64,000 bases of DNA from Francisella salimarina (GCF_007923265.1 NZ_VOJA01000001.1:248001-312000), one strand, 5' to 3'. Shown: positions 1 to 10,897, counted from the stretch's first letter. The notes: generated by a model not told the origin, from the letters alone. Numbers and translations: made by a program.

Positions 1-398
1 TTATCTGTCAAATCTATTTTTAGTAAATCTGCTTTACCAAAATCAGGATTATCCTCTGCACCCTCTTGAGCTTGAATAAAAGCTTTTTCGCCACCTGCGA
101 TTAATCCAATAATAGTGTTATAATCAACACTAAATGTTGGTGGACACTCAACAGCGTCGAGTATTCCTAATCGACCACTTGTTCCGGCGCCTATATATAT
201 TATCCTACCACCTTTTTTCAAAGCTTGTGATGTAACCTCGACTATCCTAGCAATGTTTAAACTTTGCTCTTTTAATGCTTCAATCACACCATACTCTTCA
301 TCTATCATTAAATTCACAGATTCCTGGACTGACATCGAATCAAGATTAAAGCTCCTTGGATTCCTTTTTTCTGTATTTATATTTTCTAGCATGCTCAT
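1..398 (-). CDS. murQ: N-acetylmuramic acid 6-phosphate etherase MurQ (partial)
   Basis: This gene runs off the left edge, so only the first 132 codons are visible. MurQ cleaves the lactyl ether of MurNAc 6-phosphate to give GlcNAc 6-phosphate and lactate during recycling of cell-wall sugars in the cytoplasm. The visible part carries the SIS-domain sugar-phosphate loop IYIGAGTSGRLG followed by AVECPPTF, both hallmarks of the family. The start is the ATG at 396-398, which overlaps the stop codon of the upstream pilin-like gene in an ATGA arrangement, so the two are probably translationally coupled. An in-frame ATG two codons later is an alternative. Placing a cell-wall recycling enzyme at the end of a pilin operon is unusual. 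The family call is secure; completeness cannot be judged. Confidence 0.9.
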   Translation of the reverse strand, partial: MSMLENINTEKRNPRSFNLDSMSVQESVNLMIDEEYGVIEALKEQSLNIARIVEVTSQALKKGGRIIYIGAGTSGRLGILDAVECPPTFSVDYNTIIGLIAGGEKAFIQAQEGAEDNPDFGKADLLKIDLTD

Positions 399-2332
399 AT
401 TTTAACTTCCTTAACAATTCCTAACGGATAAAGATATTTACTCTCCAAATAAACTGGAGCGGCAGGTTCTACCTCATCTTCAGCTTTCTTACCTCTGTTT
501 GCTTGCTCTTTTTTTCTTTCAGAAATAGATTTTGACCTACTCCTAGATTTATTTGACTTATCATTAACTTCTGACTTATCTTCAGGTTGTGCTTCATCAC
601 CTATTTCATCTTTCATTTCTTGTGCTTTAAAGTCCAAAGCTTCTGATTGAATATATATTTTGTTAACAGTATTTTTGACAGCATCAAAATCAGCAAGAAT
701 CTGAGGAGATTGAGGTCCTAAATCAACCTCTTGAAGTACATCAAAATCATAATTAAGTTGCATAACTTTATCTGGTGTAAATACAAACAGATAACCAAAC
801 TTAGGTATAACTAGCTGGATACCATTATCATCCTGATCTTCCGTATTCTTACTTTTGTCTCCACCAAGCCTTTTAGGCTTATTCTTTTTTTTCTTAGGAA
901 GCCCTACTACAACATTTAGATTATCATTATCTTCAAAATTAAACTCTTTTTCCAAACCATTAGAACCAAAATCTAAACTAACAAAACTACCAAAACCTTT
1001 TTGATATTCATATCTATGAAGTTTATTTGGTTCATACGTTATGATATACATCGACTCATCAGATTTAGAAACTATAACAGGTTTGCCAAAGCTTTCACCA
1101 TCTATATATGTATCTAGACTTTTACCGACCCTATGATCTCCATTAAAATTAAAATCACTTATTCCCATAAGAGTTTTACTTTGGTTATTAGGATGAAATA
1201 TTAAAACCATATTAGCTTCTAAATTATTTGACATATCAGGTACTAGAAGCTTTATATTATCCTCATCCAAATCGCCTTTAAAGTTAATTTTCTCTGCTAA
1301 CTTAAGTATATAACTCTTATTTGTTGTAGAATATTCTGAATAATAAACCTCTAAGACCTGTCTATTACCTTTTTTCTGACTATCTTTTCTTACCAACATT
1401 ATTTCTGGAGCACCATCATTATTGTCAAAATACCAAACTACCCCAAGTATATTATCTTTTACAAATTGTGCTCCTGATGAGGATCGACCCTTTCCATTAC
1501 CAACCAAAACTGCTTGCCAATTTCCAATTTCTTCACCTATTGCTTTATTGTCTTTCTCAAGCCCTTTCACATCGTCACTAAGCAATTTTTCTAATTCTAT
1601 ATTTGATGTAAACAATTTATCAGTATCATATAACAACAAATATAAAGTCCATTTCCCTTTTTCAAGGTTCCAACCTATCCTAACTTTATAGTCAGTCCCC
1701 ATACTATCTGGAATTGGCACTCCTATTTTTGCCTTATCTGTAAAGATATTCAATTGCTTATTTTGCTTTTCTACAAACCCAATAAACCCTTTTGGTGAAT
1801 CTTCAATACTACCATCACTCTTTAGACGATAACTTCTAGCTTGATAATTAGTCACTGAGTCTGGATTTATCATTGGAACATTTATTGGGGTATAATCACC
1901 ATCAAAGTTTTGATACGTATTAGCTGCAAGCGCGTTATAAATAATTCTCTCTGTTAAATCTACTTTCGTTCCTTGATTAAAAGCTTTATATATAACATCA
2001 TAACTTTTGTATTCCTGTGACTGAAATAATTCAGCATTTGTCATAGCTGGATAGAATGATGATATATCATCGTCATCGACAGTTATTTCAAATTTACTCT
2101 TGCCAATTTCAAACTCACTAGATTTTGTGAAATTAATATCATCCTTTGCCTTAGAAAGATATGTCTCTCCTAGAACTTTATCACTACTATTTCTGATAAT
2201 ACTCTTGGTAGTTAACATCCCCATCTTGAATGTGTATAAAAGACCTCCAAGCATTATCATAATCACAAATGAAAGTATTAAGGCCATTAACAATGCTGAA
2301 CCATTCATATTTGGGCTTAATCTATTTCTCAT
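395..2332 (-). CDS. Large PilX-like minor pseudopilin with a long C-terminal domain
   Basis: A 645-residue protein with a hydrophobic segment at about residues 12-33 preceded by the short basic leader MRNRLSPNMNG. The G-S-A-L-L start of the helix resembles PilX, which also lacks the usual glutamate at +5 of the mature pilin. Typical PilX is about 150-200 residues, so this one is far larger. The added part has repeated short beta-like segments (for example MYIITYEPNKLHRYEY and YLFVFTPDKVMQLNY) that look like propeller blades, which would recall PilY1. It ends in a charged Lys/Ser/Arg/Glu-rich stretch at about residues 575-620. It lies 8 nt downstream of the PilW-like gene and overlaps murQ. 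Expected site is the inner membrane or pilus tip. The pilus assignment is good; the C-terminal function is inference. Confidence 0.65.
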   Translation of the reverse strand: MRNRLSPNMNGSALLMALILSFVIMIMLGGLLYTFKMGMLTTKSIIRNSSDKVLGETYLSKAKDDINFTKSSEFEIGKSKFEITVDDDDISSFYPAMTNAELFQSQEYKSYDVIYKAFNQGTKVDLTERIIYNALAANTYQNFDGDYTPINVPMINPDSVTNYQARSYRLKSDGSIEDSPKGFIGFVEKQNKQLNIFTDKAKIGVPIPDSMGTDYKVRIGWNLEKGKWTLYLLLYDTDKLFTSNIELEKLLSDDVKGLEKDNKAIGEEIGNWQAVLVGNGKGRSSSGAQFVKDNILGVVWYFDNNDGAPEIMLVRKDSQKKGNRQVLEVYYSEYSTTNKSYILKLAEKINFKGDLDEDNIKLLVPDMSNNLEANMVLIFHPNNQSKTLMGISDFNFNGDHRVGKSLDTYIDGESFGKPVIVSKSDESMYIITYEPNKLHRYEYQKGFGSFVSLDFGSNGLEKEFNFEDNDNLNVVVGLPKKKKNKPKRLGGDKSKNTEDQDDNGIQLVIPKFGYLFVFTPDKVMQLNYDFDVLQEVDLGPQSPQILADFDAVKNTVNKIYIQSEALDFKAQEMKDEIGDEAQPEDKSEVNDKSNKSRSRSKSISERKKEQANRGKKAEDEVEPAAPVYLESKYLYPLGIVKEVKI

Positions 2333-2340
2333 ATACCCAC

Positions 2341-3354
2341 CTAATCTTGGCCTAATAGATAAATTTTACTTGTTTCTTGACCGGCCACTTTAAAAGAGAT
2401 TTTAAGTGCAGCAGTCGAGTCACTTTTTATATTCACAAGCTCTTTTTTCAATGACTTCCAGTCTATTTTAGCATTTCCTTGTTGAATATCTGAATTTAAA
2501 ACATACTCAATCTTTAAATCAGTCACATCACTTATTAATTCATATATTTGTGAATCGTCTGCATTTTGCTTCACATATTCATACAGTGAGTATATTTCAT
2601 TACCATCTTTGTCTTTTTTATTAGTAGATGCAACAAAGAATACCTCTAATATATACTTACCAACGTAATCACCAATTTTAAATTTACTTTCTACACGCTT
2701 AGTCGTAGAAACAAAATCATACGTAACAGCACCAACTTTAACAAGATCACATTCATATGAGTTACATAATACTAAGTAATCATTCATAGAAAGGTCTTTT
2801 TCAGGCAATGTATCCTTTTGAAATTCATTTACTTTAAAAATATTATTTGATGAATTTGACTTTAAAGTGGAATCTAAGCTACTTCTTTGAATCATTAAAA
2901 AATCACTCTCAGGCTGTACACAGTGAATGTCCTCGTCAATATTCATATCTCTGAGAGCTTCATCATTTAGCATTCGTTCCTTACATAGCTCAACAGGCAT
3001 ACTTAATCCTTTAGGAAGGCTTTCAAAACTTTGCGCAGGTGACTTACCAATTGTAACTATACCCATTTTCCCAAAGATATCTCCAAAGTTATCCCCTGAG
3101 TTATCCACAAGCTGTTGATATATGTCTCCATATTTAGTTGTAAAGCCTGCTTGTCCGATTGCATTATAGAAAATTTGCTTAATCAATAGTTGATCAGAGT
3201 TTATTCTATGTTTATCACTGAGCCTTATATATTGCTTTTTCATATCAATATATATTCCAACAGCCATACCCATCACTATAGCAGCTATAACCATTGCAAC
3301 CATTAGCTCTGGCAAACTAAAGCCTGCACACTTTCTAACTCTCTTCAACACCAT
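2341..3354 (-). CDS. pilW: Type IV pilus minor pilin, PilW-like
   Basis: A 337-residue prepilin-like protein. It has a class III leader peptide: basic residues, then the prepilin peptidase site GFSLPELM, with cleavage expected after Gly11 and Glu16 at +5 of the mature protein, followed by a hydrophobic helix of about 20 residues. The length and the loop after the helix (positions about 45-70, Q-x-F-x-N-A-x-G-Q-A-G-F) fit PilW, a minor pilin that helps prime pilus assembly at the inner membrane. Its first 20 nt overlap the end of the PilV-like gene, and the PilX-like gene follows after 8 nt, so the three form one operon. The family-level call is firm; the exact subtype rests on gene order and size. 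Confidence 0.75.
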   Translation of the reverse strand: MVLKRVRKCAGFSLPELMVAMVIAAIVMGMAVGIYIDMKKQYIRLSDKHRINSDQLLIKQIFYNAIGQAGFTTKYGDIYQQLVDNSGDNFGDIFGKMGIVTIGKSPAQSFESLPKGLSMPVELCKERMLNDEALRDMNIDEDIHCVQPESDFLMIQRSSLDSTLKSNSSNNIFKVNEFQKDTLPEKDLSMNDYLVLCNSYECDLVKVGAVTYDFVSTTKRVESKFKIGDYVGKYILEVFFVASTNKKDKDGNEIYSLYEYVKQNADDSQIYELISDVTDLKIEYVLNSDIQQGNAKIDWKSLKKELVNIKSDSTAALKISFKVAGQETSKIYLLGQD

Positions 3355-3838
3355 CAGCCTTTATATCTCGCTCAATAATTTTGACCCTATCAGCCACTCC
3401 CATCTGATCATCTATTGCCGCAATATTTACTACCTTGTATACAATATCGACACTATTAGCAGCGTCTTTTTTTGCTTTCTTATCAGCTTTTGCTGCCATT
3501 TTTTTGATATCAGATACACTTAGTGATTTAAATCTATTCACAGGCTGTTTTTTTTCTTCCGGCCTTATATCATTTTCTTTCTCTAAAACAACAGTTTTTA
3601 TAAACTCTATGCCATCATCTGTCTTAGAATCATCAAATACTCCTGTAAGACGATATATACTCACTCTTTCATCAAGAAGAGTTGCTATCTCATCTTTCCT
3701 ATTTTCAAGAGTTATATTCACAAGAATACTGTTTAATAAGATAAATCCTGATGATAAAACAAATAATAAAATCAGAGCAGCAATCATTGATTCTACAATA
3801 CCAAATCCTGCCTGCGATCTTATATTTTTCAGAAGCAT
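3335..3838 (-). CDS. pilV: Type IV pilus minor pilin, PilV-like
   Basis: A 167-residue minor prepilin with the leader MLLKNIRSQAG and the cleavage site GFGIVES (Gly11/Phe12, Glu16 at +5), then a hydrophobic helix to about residue 33. PilV, PilW and PilX primers normally come in this order, as seen here. The middle of the protein is rich in lysine (residues about 90-135) and predicted to be flexible. It is 29 nt downstream of accA on the same strand, so read-through from accA is possible. The 20-nt overlap with the next gene suggests coupled translation. Family call good; which minor pilin it is depends on context. Confidence 0.7.
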   Translation of the reverse strand: MLLKNIRSQAGFGIVESMIAALILLFVLSSGFILLNSILVNITLENRKDEIATLLDERVSIYRLTGVFDDSKTDDGIEFIKTVVLEKENDIRPEEKKQPVNRFKSLSVSDIKKMAAKADKKAKKDAANSVDIVYKVVNIAAIDDQMGVADRVKIIERDIKADGVEES

Positions 3839-3867
3839 TGAAATAAATTAGATTAAAATTGAGAAAA

Positions 3868-4815
3868 TTAAGCTTCTTTGAATCTTCCAAAAGACATTAA
3901 TTTATCATATCTTTTAGCATTTCTTTCTTCTACAGTCATTTCTGACAATACTTTCAACTCTGCAGCAACTGCTTTTCTGATATTAGCAGCTGTTGTATCA
4001 TAGTCTCTATGCGCTCCACCTAACGGCTCTGGAATAACTGCATCAACTATTTCTAACTCTTTAAGACGACCTGAAGTTATATTCATCATTTGCGTAACTT
4101 CAGACGCCTTTTCAGCTGTCTTATGTAGAATTGACGCACATCCTTCAGGAGAGATAGTAGCGAAGTAACTATATTGAAGCATAAGTAATCTATCACCAAC
4201 ACCTATACCTAACGCCCCACCAGAACAACCTTCGCCAATCACGATACAAACCACAGGAACTTTAAGCGCACTCATCTCTAATAAGTTTCTTGCGATTGCT
4301 TCACTCTGACCACGCTCTTCGGCTTTGATACCTGGGTACGCACCTGGAGTATCAATAAAAGTAACGATTGGCATGTTGAATTTCTCAGCCAATTTCATAA
4401 GTCTTAGCGCTTTACGATAACCTTCCGGATGCATCATACCAAAGTTATGCTTAATCTTACTTTTAGTATCACGGCCCTTCTCTTGGCCTATAACCATGAC
4501 AGGCTTATTATTTAATTTTGCTAAACCACCAATCACAGCTAAGTCATCACCAAATGCTCTATCGCCATGTAGTTCTTGAAAATCCGTAAAAACTAGTGAT
4601 AGTAAATCTTTGAAATATGGTCTATCTGGATGACGAGATAGCTGAACTACCTGCCAGTCTGTAAGCTTAGAGTAAGTTGACTCCATAAGCTCAAGTCTTT
4701 TTTTACCAAGCTTCTTAATTTCAGCTTCTGTTTTATCATCTTCATACACATGAGATAATGACGTAATTTTATCTTCGATTTCCTTTATCTTTGACTCAAA
4801 GTCTAAATAATTCAT
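3868..4815 (-). CDS. accA: Acetyl-CoA carboxylase carboxyltransferase subunit alpha
   Basis: AccA pairs with AccD to transfer the carboxyl group from carboxybiotin to acetyl-CoA, making malonyl-CoA for fatty acid synthesis in the cytoplasm. The 315-residue length is typical. The protein has the N-terminal helical region, the crotonase-like core with [12 protein letters not shown], the oxyanion region [15 protein letters not shown], and [14 protein letters not shown]. The ATG at 4813-4815 is preceded by a good AGGAG site 8 nt upstream. It is divergent from mutS. Malonyl units from this enzyme would also feed the polyene locus later in the window, which is inference. No anomalies. Confidence 0.97.
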   Translation of the reverse strand: MNYLDFESKIKEIEDKITSLSHVYEDDKTEAEIKKLGKKRLELMESTYSKLTDWQVVQLSRHPDRPYFKDLLSLVFTDFQELHGDRAFGDDLAVIGGLAKLNNKPVMVIGQEKGRDTKSKIKHNFGMMHPEGYRKALRLMKLAEKFNMPIVTFIDTPGAYPGIKAEERGQSEAIARNLLEMSALKVPVVCIVIGEGCSGGALGIGVGDRLLMLQYSYFATISPEGCASILHKTAEKASEVTQMMNITSGRLKELEIVDAVIPEPLGGAHRDYDTTAANIRKAVAAELKVLSEMTVEERNAKRYDKLMSFGRFKEA

Positions 4816-4910
4816 TACTTTCTCCTTTCTAAATACAAATCAATTCGTAAAAATAGCTAGATTATATTCTAAAGCATTTTAACAAAATAAAAAAGCTACA
4901 ACGAATCATT

Positions 4911-4941
4911 TTGAAGGTTTGTTATAGTAGTTAATTATAAT
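4911..4941 (+). promoter_or_regulatory. Possible sigma-70 promoter for mutS
   Basis: TTGAAG at 4911-4916 and TATAAT at 4936-4941, spaced 19 bp. A second TATAAT at 4941-4946 overlaps it. The spacing is a little long, so either box could serve. It lies about 45 bp before the mutS ATG. Confidence 0.35.
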
Positions 4942-4984
4942 ATAATCTCAAACATAAAATTTTGAAATCTGAATATTAACAGCT

Positions 4985-7528
4985 ATGCAAAAAACTTCTA
5001 ATCACACACCTATGATACAACAATATCTAAAAATTAAATCTCAATATCCAGATATATTACTATTTTATAGGATGGGTGACTTTTATGAGCTTTTTTTTGA
5101 TGATGCGAAAAAGGCTGCAAATCTGTTGGATATTACTCTTACAGCACGTGGTAAGTCTAATGGTGAATCGATACCTATGGCTGGAGTTCCCTATCATGCT
5201 GCTGAAAACTATATAGCTAAGATTGTCAAAAAAGGACTTTCGATCGCTATATGTGAACAGGTAGGTGATCCAAACACGTCGAAAGGTCCCGTTGACAGGC
5301 AAGTAACACGAATAATAACTCCAGCAACAGTTTCAGAAGAAGCTTTTTTAGATAGTAATCAAGATAGTATCTTAGTAAGCATCTATAAAAAAAGTGATAA
5401 ATATCACATAGCATACACAAGCTATACTCAAGGTAAAATATACTTAACAAATACTATAAAAGACCTCTCTGAACTAAAAAACCAAATTTTGAAACTCTCG
5501 CCACAAGAAATAGTAACCAATTCCCAAGATCTTGCTGAACAAAATATTTTTGACAAACCAACAAAAGTTTTAGAAGAATGGTACTTTAGTGATTTTGAAA
5601 CAAAAAAACATATAACTAATTCCTTTGATAAAAGTTTTACAAACAACATTTTAAGTCTTTATAAAAAAGAGCAGTTAATAGCAATCGGATCAATACTTGC
5701 TTATTTGACAAGTACACTAAAAAACACACCCAAACATATAACAGATATTTGCTTAGATGAAGACCAAAACACACTAAAAATAGATGCTAATAGTAGAACT
5801 AACTTAGAATTAGACAACAACTCAAAAAGTAGTCTCTTAAACATAATAGATAAATGTAAAACCAGTCTAGGAAGTCGACTTTTAAGAAGATACTTTAAAA
5901 ATCCTACTAGAGATCTAAATAAAATATCTTCTCGTCACAATATTATAAAAGCCTTTAAAGAACAGCATTATTTCCTAAAAATCCAAGAAGTCCTCTCTTA
6001 CATAAATGATATTGAAAGAATAATTTCACGTGTTGCTCTAGGAACAGTAAAACCCAAAGATTTAGTCTCGCTTCACACATCCCTTGAACAACTACCTAAA
6101 CTTAAAGATTTACTTAATCAAAAAAATACAGATGAAATTATAAATATAAATAATCATATTCATCAAATCGATGAACTCACAGACTTATTAGATAAAGCTA
6201 TTATAGATAATCCTCCGGCGACCATTCGTGATGGAGGTGTTATCAAACAAGGCTTTGATCAAGAGCTCGATGAACTAAAAGGGTTAAAAGATAATTCTTA
6301 CGGTTTTTTACTTAACTTTGAAGCACAAGAAAAACAAAAAACAGGTATAAACACCTTAAAAGTTGGCTACAATCGTGTACATGGTTATTACATAGAGCTA
6401 TCAAAACAGTACGCAGATAGAGTTCCAACCGAGTATATTAGACGCCAGACTCTTAAAGCAAGTGAACGCTACATCACTGATGAACTTAAAACATTTGAAG
6501 ATAAAATTCTCTCAGCAAAAGAAAAGGCTTTGGCTAGAGAGAAACTTATCTACGATACTCTATTAAATAAAGTTCTAGAGTACTACTGTCAAATCCAAGA
6601 AACTGCAGTAAGTATTGCAAAAATAGATGTGTTAGCAAACTTTGCAGAAAGAGCTATCAAACTAAACTTAAATCAACCTAAGTTTAATAAACTTGGTAAA
6701 CTCGACATAAAAGAAGTTCGTCATTTAGCAATTGAGCAAAATATCGATGAACCTTTTATACCTAATGACACGCTATTAACTGCAGACACTCATACACTAG
6801 AAATAATAACTGGACCCAACATGGGCGGCAAATCCACATATATGCGCCAAGTTGCTCAGCTTGTTTTTCTGGCATATATCGGTTCATTTGTACCAGCTAA
6901 TTATGCAGACATTTGTGACATAGATACCATATATACCAGAATTGGTGCTTCAGATGACATCTCTAGTGGTAGATCAACTTTTATGGTAGAGATGACAGAG
7001 ACTGCTTATATCCTAAATAACGCAACTGAAAAATCACTAGTGATCATGGATGAGATTGGTAGAGGTACAAGTACGTTTGATGGTTTGTCTCTTGCGAAAG
7101 CTTGTGCTGAAAAATTTGCAAAAATAAGCTCATTCACTCTTTTTGCCACTCACTATTTTGAACTTACAGAATTAGTTAACCAGTATCAAAATATAAAAAA
7201 CATACACTTTGAAGCAAAAGAATATAAGGATGATATCTTTTTTATGCATAAGGCAATAGCCGGTGCTGCTAAAAAATCTTACGGAATCCAAGTAGCTAAG
7301 CTAGCAGGTATTTCAGCAGATGTTTTAGAGTCAGCAAAGAAAAATCTACGTGACTTAGAAAAAAACCAATCAAAACCAAGCTCACCGAAGCAACCTCAGA
7401 AAAATCTCAAACTTGAACGAATAGCAGACGATGAAAACACACTCAAAACCAAGCTTAAAAACATAGATGTCAATACTATAACTCCTATAGAAGCATTAAA
7501 TATTCTCTTTGAATTAAAAAAACTCTAA
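4985..7528 (+). CDS. mutS: DNA mismatch repair protein MutS
   Basis: MutS recognises mispaired bases and recruits MutL. At 847 residues it matches the family. The mismatch-reading Phe-x-Glu motif is at F33-Y34-E35 (GDFYELF). The C-terminal ABC-type ATPase has Walker [10 protein letters not shown] at about 610-618 and Walker [10 protein letters not shown] at about 686-694, followed by the STFDGLSLA signature and the [10 protein letters not shown] switch. A short linker and a C-terminal helical dimer segment complete it. The gene stands alone after a divergent promoter region; secB follows after 71 nt. Everything needed for function appears intact, so there is no sign of a mutator allele. Confidence 0.98.
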   Translation: MQKTSNHTPMIQQYLKIKSQYPDILLFYRMGDFYELFFDDAKKAANLLDITLTARGKSNGESIPMAGVPYHAAENYIAKIVKKGLSIAICEQVGDPNTSKGPVDRQVTRIITPATVSEEAFLDSNQDSILVSIYKKSDKYHIAYTSYTQGKIYLTNTIKDLSELKNQILKLSPQEIVTNSQDLAEQNIFDKPTKVLEEWYFSDFETKKHITNSFDKSFTNNILSLYKKEQLIAIGSILAYLTSTLKNTPKHITDICLDEDQNTLKIDANSRTNLELDNNSKSSLLNIIDKCKTSLGSRLLRRYFKNPTRDLNKISSRHNIIKAFKEQHYFLKIQEVLSYINDIERIISRVALGTVKPKDLVSLHTSLEQLPKLKDLLNQKNTDEIININNHIHQIDELTDLLDKAIIDNPPATIRDGGVIKQGFDQELDELKGLKDNSYGFLLNFEAQEKQKTGINTLKVGYNRVHGYYIELSKQYADRVPTEYIRRQTLKASERYITDELKTFEDKILSAKEKALAREKLIYDTLLNKVLEYYCQIQETAVSIAKIDVLANFAERAIKLNLNQPKFNKLGKLDIKEVRHLAIEQNIDEPFIPNDTLLTADTHTLEIITGPNMGGKSTYMRQVAQLVFLAYIGSFVPANYADICDIDTIYTRIGASDDISSGRSTFMVEMTETAYILNNATEKSLVIMDEIGRGTSTFDGLSLAKACAEKFAKISSFTLFATHYFELTELVNQYQNIKNIHFEAKEYKDDIFFMHKAIAGAAKKSYGIQVAKLAGISADVLESAKKNLRDLEKNQSKPSSPKQPQKNLKLERIADDENTLKTKLKNIDVNTITPIEALNILFELKKL

Positions 7529-7599
7529 TTTAGTTATATAAACTTTTTCAATTTGCTATAATTTCTTAAATATAAATTTGTAAAGTCTTAGGAAAAACT

Positions 7600-8049
7600 A
7601 TGCAAGACAATGAAAATCAACCTTCTTTCTTAATTCAAAAAGTGTACACAAAAGATGTTTCACTAGAAACAGTTAATTCTCCAGCTTGTTTTAAAGATCA
7701 GTGGGATCCTAGTTCAGATTTTAATATTGATATAAACACAAAGAAAATCAATGATGAGACTTTTGAACTTGACCTAACAATTACAGTAACAACCAAAAAT
7801 AAGCAATCTAACGCTTATATAGCTGAAGTTACTCAGTCTGGCATATTCACAATCACTGGTATGGGTGAGGAACAGGTTGAATCAGTACTTAATACATACT
7901 GTGCCAATACTCTTTTCCCTTACGCAAAAAGAGTTATTGATTCGTCTATAATTAAAGGTGGTTTTTTACCTCTTAATCTAGCACCAATCAACTTTGATGC
8001 TATATACATGCAAAAAAAAGCAAATCAATCTCAACAACCAGCACACTAA
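7600..8049 (+). CDS. secB: Protein-export chaperone SecB
   Basis: SecB is the homotetrameric cytoplasmic chaperone that keeps secretory precursors unfolded and hands them to SecA. The 149-residue protein has the typical pattern: an N-terminal strand FLIQKVYTKDVSLE, then the conserved central hairpin, AEVTQSGIFTI, and the helix ending LFPYAKRVIDS, followed by GGFLPLNLAPINFDAIY. The acidic tail that binds SecA in some species is replaced here by a Lys/Gln-rich end. Several secreted proteins in this window (chitinase, subtilase, cyanophycinase-like) are plausible clients, though that is inference. A permease gene follows after 14 nt and may share its transcript. Confidence 0.96.
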   Translation: MQDNENQPSFLIQKVYTKDVSLETVNSPACFKDQWDPSSDFNIDINTKKINDETFELDLTITVTTKNKQSNAYIAEVTQSGIFTITGMGEEQVESVLNTYCANTLFPYAKRVIDSSIIKGGFLPLNLAPINFDAIYMQKKANQSQQPAH

Positions 8050-8063
8050 GTTAAGAGTAGTAT

Positions 8064-9281
8064 ATGAATAACCCCGAGAATAGTTTCATCAAAATTTTAG
8101 GATCAATAATGATCATAGTAGGTACTATGATAGGAGGAGGAATACTCGCACTACCTATTATAACTGCTAAACTTGGTTTTGTGATTGGATCTATTCTTAT
8201 AATTCTTATCTGGAGTATAATGACTTATACTGCTGTCGTTATCTCAGATATTTCTTGCTCAATGCCTTATGGTAGTAGCTTTAAAACTATTGCTGAAAAA
8301 TATCTTGGTAAAGCTGGAGGTATTGTAGCTAGTATAGCCTTCCTAGTATTAATGTATTTTATTAGTACGGCATATATATCAGCTGCTGCTTCATCATTAT
8401 CATCATCATTTCCAAATCTTGATGAAAAAATATCATCCTTAATCTTTGTAGTTATTTTTGGAAGCATTGTAGTATTAGGAACAAGGTTTGTTGATTATGC
8501 CAATAGGTTTTTTATAATACTAAAAATACTAGTTCTAGTTATTTTATGTGTAGTATTTAATAGTTACATTGAAGTCCCTAATCTTTTTGTTGCTCCAGTT
8601 GATTTGGGAGTTTCTCTAATTATTGCAATTCCAGTTTTTACAACCTCTTTTACATCACACATTATAGTCCCTGCGCTTTCTGACTATCTTGGCAAAAATG
8701 CCGAAGATATGAAACGCATAGTTATAATTGGTAGCATTATCCCTCTTATATTATATATAATTTGGGTATTTACTATCTTAGGTGTCTTACCCTTACATGG
8801 TCCCGTAAGCTTTATGGACTCGATATTTAACCATATACCTGTTGATAAAGCCAATATCGGTGACATCCTTAAAACTTTAGGAGATAAAGTAAAAACCCCT
8901 ACAACTGATGCAGTACTTCATATTTTCACTTATGTCGCTATTATGACATCCTTCTTAAGTGTTAATCTATCTTTATTCCACTTTAACTTAGACACATATA
9001 AGTTATATAAAACAAAAAAGGTCATTGGATATTCTATAGCAACAATTTTGACTTTTGCTATACCACTGATAATAAATCAAATGGATCCTGATATATTTAT
9101 TTATGCTATGACCTGCGTTGGCCTATCAATAGCTGTTTTGTTGATGATTATGCCCGCTCTTATGGCGTTTAAGATAAATAGCCTTGGAGAGAGCTTTAAC
9201 TATAAGATATCAACTCATAAAAGCCTATGGCTAATTTCTTTACTTTCTGGTGTAATAGTAATACTATGTGTAGTTATCTAG
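8064..9281 (+). CDS. Aromatic amino acid permease (TyrP/Mtr, HAAP family)
   Basis: An inner-membrane transporter of 405 residues with about 11 membrane segments. The first helix carries IVGTMIGGGILALPI, the unwound-helix substrate motif seen in the hydroxy/aromatic amino acid permease family (TyrP, Mtr, TnaB). Proton-coupled uptake of tyrosine or tryptophan is the likely job; the exact substrate cannot be read from the sequence. A paralogue of the same family is encoded on the minus strand further along the window (15606-16802). The gene sits between secB and xerC with short gaps. The ribosome-binding site is weak. Confidence 0.85.
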   Translation: MNNPENSFIKILGSIMIIVGTMIGGGILALPIITAKLGFVIGSILIILIWSIMTYTAVVISDISCSMPYGSSFKTIAEKYLGKAGGIVASIAFLVLMYFISTAYISAAASSLSSSFPNLDEKISSLIFVVIFGSIVVLGTRFVDYANRFFIILKILVLVILCVVFNSYIEVPNLFVAPVDLGVSLIIAIPVFTTSFTSHIIVPALSDYLGKNAEDMKRIVIIGSIIPLILYIIWVFTILGVLPLHGPVSFMDSIFNHIPVDKANIGDILKTLGDKVKTPTTDAVLHIFTYVAIMTSFLSVNLSLFHFNLDTYKLYKTKKVIGYSIATILTFAIPLIINQMDPDIFIYAMTCVGLSIAVLLMIMPALMAFKINSLGESFNYKISTHKSLWLISLLSGVIVILCVVI

Positions 9282-9288
9282 TTAAATA

Positions 9289-10173
9289 ATGACGAATATT
9301 GAACACATTAATAGTTTTCTTGACAATTTACTTTACCTAAAAAATTATTCACAACAAACCATCGATAATTATCGCAGAGATTTGGTACAATTAAATGACT
9401 CAATTGATAATAACAAAGATATAAGTCAATTAAAAAATAATGATATTCTAGCATGGATTAAGAAGCTTCACGCTCAAGGTAACTCATCTTCAACCTTGCA
9501 ACGCAAACTAAGTTCTCTTAGAAGCTTTTATAATTTCCTAGTAAATAATGAAATTATACAAAACAATCCTACAACAGGTATCAAAGCACCTAAAAATAGC
9601 AAAAAACTGCCAAAAGCTATAAATACAGATGAGTTAGCATATTTACTAGATATCAAACCAACCAATAATATAGAAGCTCGAGATATTGCATCATTTGATC
9701 TTTTATATAGTTGTGGGATAAGACTTAGTGAGCTAGCTTCAATAGAGTTAAAAGACATCAATATAGATCAAAAAAGTATACGTGTAATTGGTAAAGGCAA
9801 TAAAGAACGAATTGCATACTTTGGTAACAAAACATTAACAAATTTAGACAGATGGCTCAATATCAGAGATGCTTATAATCCAAAATGTAACTATCTCTTT
9901 ATCTCACAAAATGGTGAGCATTTAACAAATAGATCAATCCAAAAACGTATTGAGATCTTTGCACAAAAATATGCAACTAAACATATACATCCTCATATGT
10001 TACGCCACTCTTTTGCTACCCATGTTTTAGACTCATCCAAAGACTTACTTGCTGTAAAAGATTTACTTGGTCATGCTGATATTTCTAGTACACAGATATA
10101 CACACATTTAAACTTCCAGCAGTTAGCAAGTGTTTTTGATAAAGCACATCCACGAGCGAAAAAGAAATCATGA
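9289..10173 (+). CDS. xerC: Tyrosine recombinase XerC
   Basis: XerC acts with XerD and FtsK at dif to resolve chromosome dimers. The 294-residue protein has the N-terminal SAM-like core-binding domain (to about residue 95) and the C-terminal catalytic domain with the expected residues: Arg in [12 protein letters not shown], Lys in [19 protein letters not shown], the His of LLGHADIS, and the nucleophile Tyr in TQIYTH. XerC is favoured over XerD because the C-terminus [16 protein letters not shown] closely matches the XerC tail. It overlaps the start of rsmJ by 4 nt (ATGA). Confidence 0.9.
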   Translation: MTNIEHINSFLDNLLYLKNYSQQTIDNYRRDLVQLNDSIDNNKDISQLKNNDILAWIKKLHAQGNSSSTLQRKLSSLRSFYNFLVNNEIIQNNPTTGIKAPKNSKKLPKAINTDELAYLLDIKPTNNIEARDIASFDLLYSCGIRLSELASIELKDINIDQKSIRVIGKGNKERIAYFGNKTLTNLDRWLNIRDAYNPKCNYLFISQNGEHLTNRSIQKRIEIFAQKYATKHIHPHMLRHSFATHVLDSSKDLLAVKDLLGHADISSTQIYTHLNFQQLASVFDKAHPRAKKKS

Positions 10174-10892
10174 ATGTTTACGATTTAGCAGTAAAATCTC
10201 ATATTGAAAATATTATAGATATTAAATTTGAATATATTTTATCAAACCAAGACAATAAGTACTTATATGTCGAGGATAATATCCTAAAACTACATTACAA
10301 AGATAAAGAGTTATTTATAGATTTTAATAGTAACGAAATTCTAAATAGGATAAATCCTAAAACTAAAAAATGCAGTATTGTCCAAGCAGTTGAGGGTCGC
10401 TCAAAAGACAAACTAAATATTCTAGATACAACAACTGGTCTAGGCAGAGATACATTTACACTGGCAGCTAGAGGACATAGATTAACTTCACTAGAGAAAG
10501 ATTCTTATATTTTCGTATTACTCGCAGATGCACTCAATAGAGCAAGACAAACTCCTAACTTAAAAGATACTGCCAATCAAATAGAACTAATTAATATAGA
10601 TGCTAATGAATATATAAGTACTACTAGTATTTCTTTTGACTGTATATATATAGACCCAATGTTTCCGCCACGCAACAAAAGCGCCAAAGTCAAACAAGGA
10701 ATGCAAGTCTTACACGATATTGCCTTTAATAACGATGAATCTAACACAAATTTACTCAAAAATATTATCTTATCGAAAAAAACCAAAAAAGCTGTTGTAA
10801 AGAGACCTATTAATGCTGATTTTCTTTTTGGTAAAAAACCAACATCTCAACTTAAAGGTAAAACAAATAGATTTGATGTATACAGTCTATAA
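10170..10892 (+). CDS. rsmJ: 16S rRNA (guanine-1516-N2)-methyltransferase RsmJ
   Basis: A SAM-dependent methyltransferase of 240 residues acting on small-subunit rRNA. Recognised by the SAM-binding motif [18 protein letters not shown] and the catalytic [19 protein letters not shown], which match the RsmJ (YhiQ) family closely. It starts inside the end of xerC (ATGA overlap), so it is translated from the same mRNA. It converges with the membrane-protein gene that follows. No irregularities. Confidence 0.92.
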   Translation: MNVYDLAVKSHIENIIDIKFEYILSNQDNKYLYVEDNILKLHYKDKELFIDFNSNEILNRINPKTKKCSIVQAVEGRSKDKLNILDTTTGLGRDTFTLAARGHRLTSLEKDSYIFVLLADALNRARQTPNLKDTANQIELINIDANEYISTTSISFDCIYIDPMFPPRNKSAKVKQGMQVLHDIAFNNDESNTNLLKNIILSKKTKKAVVKRPINADFLFGKKPTSQLKGKTNRFDVYSL

Positions 10893-10897
10893 CTGTA

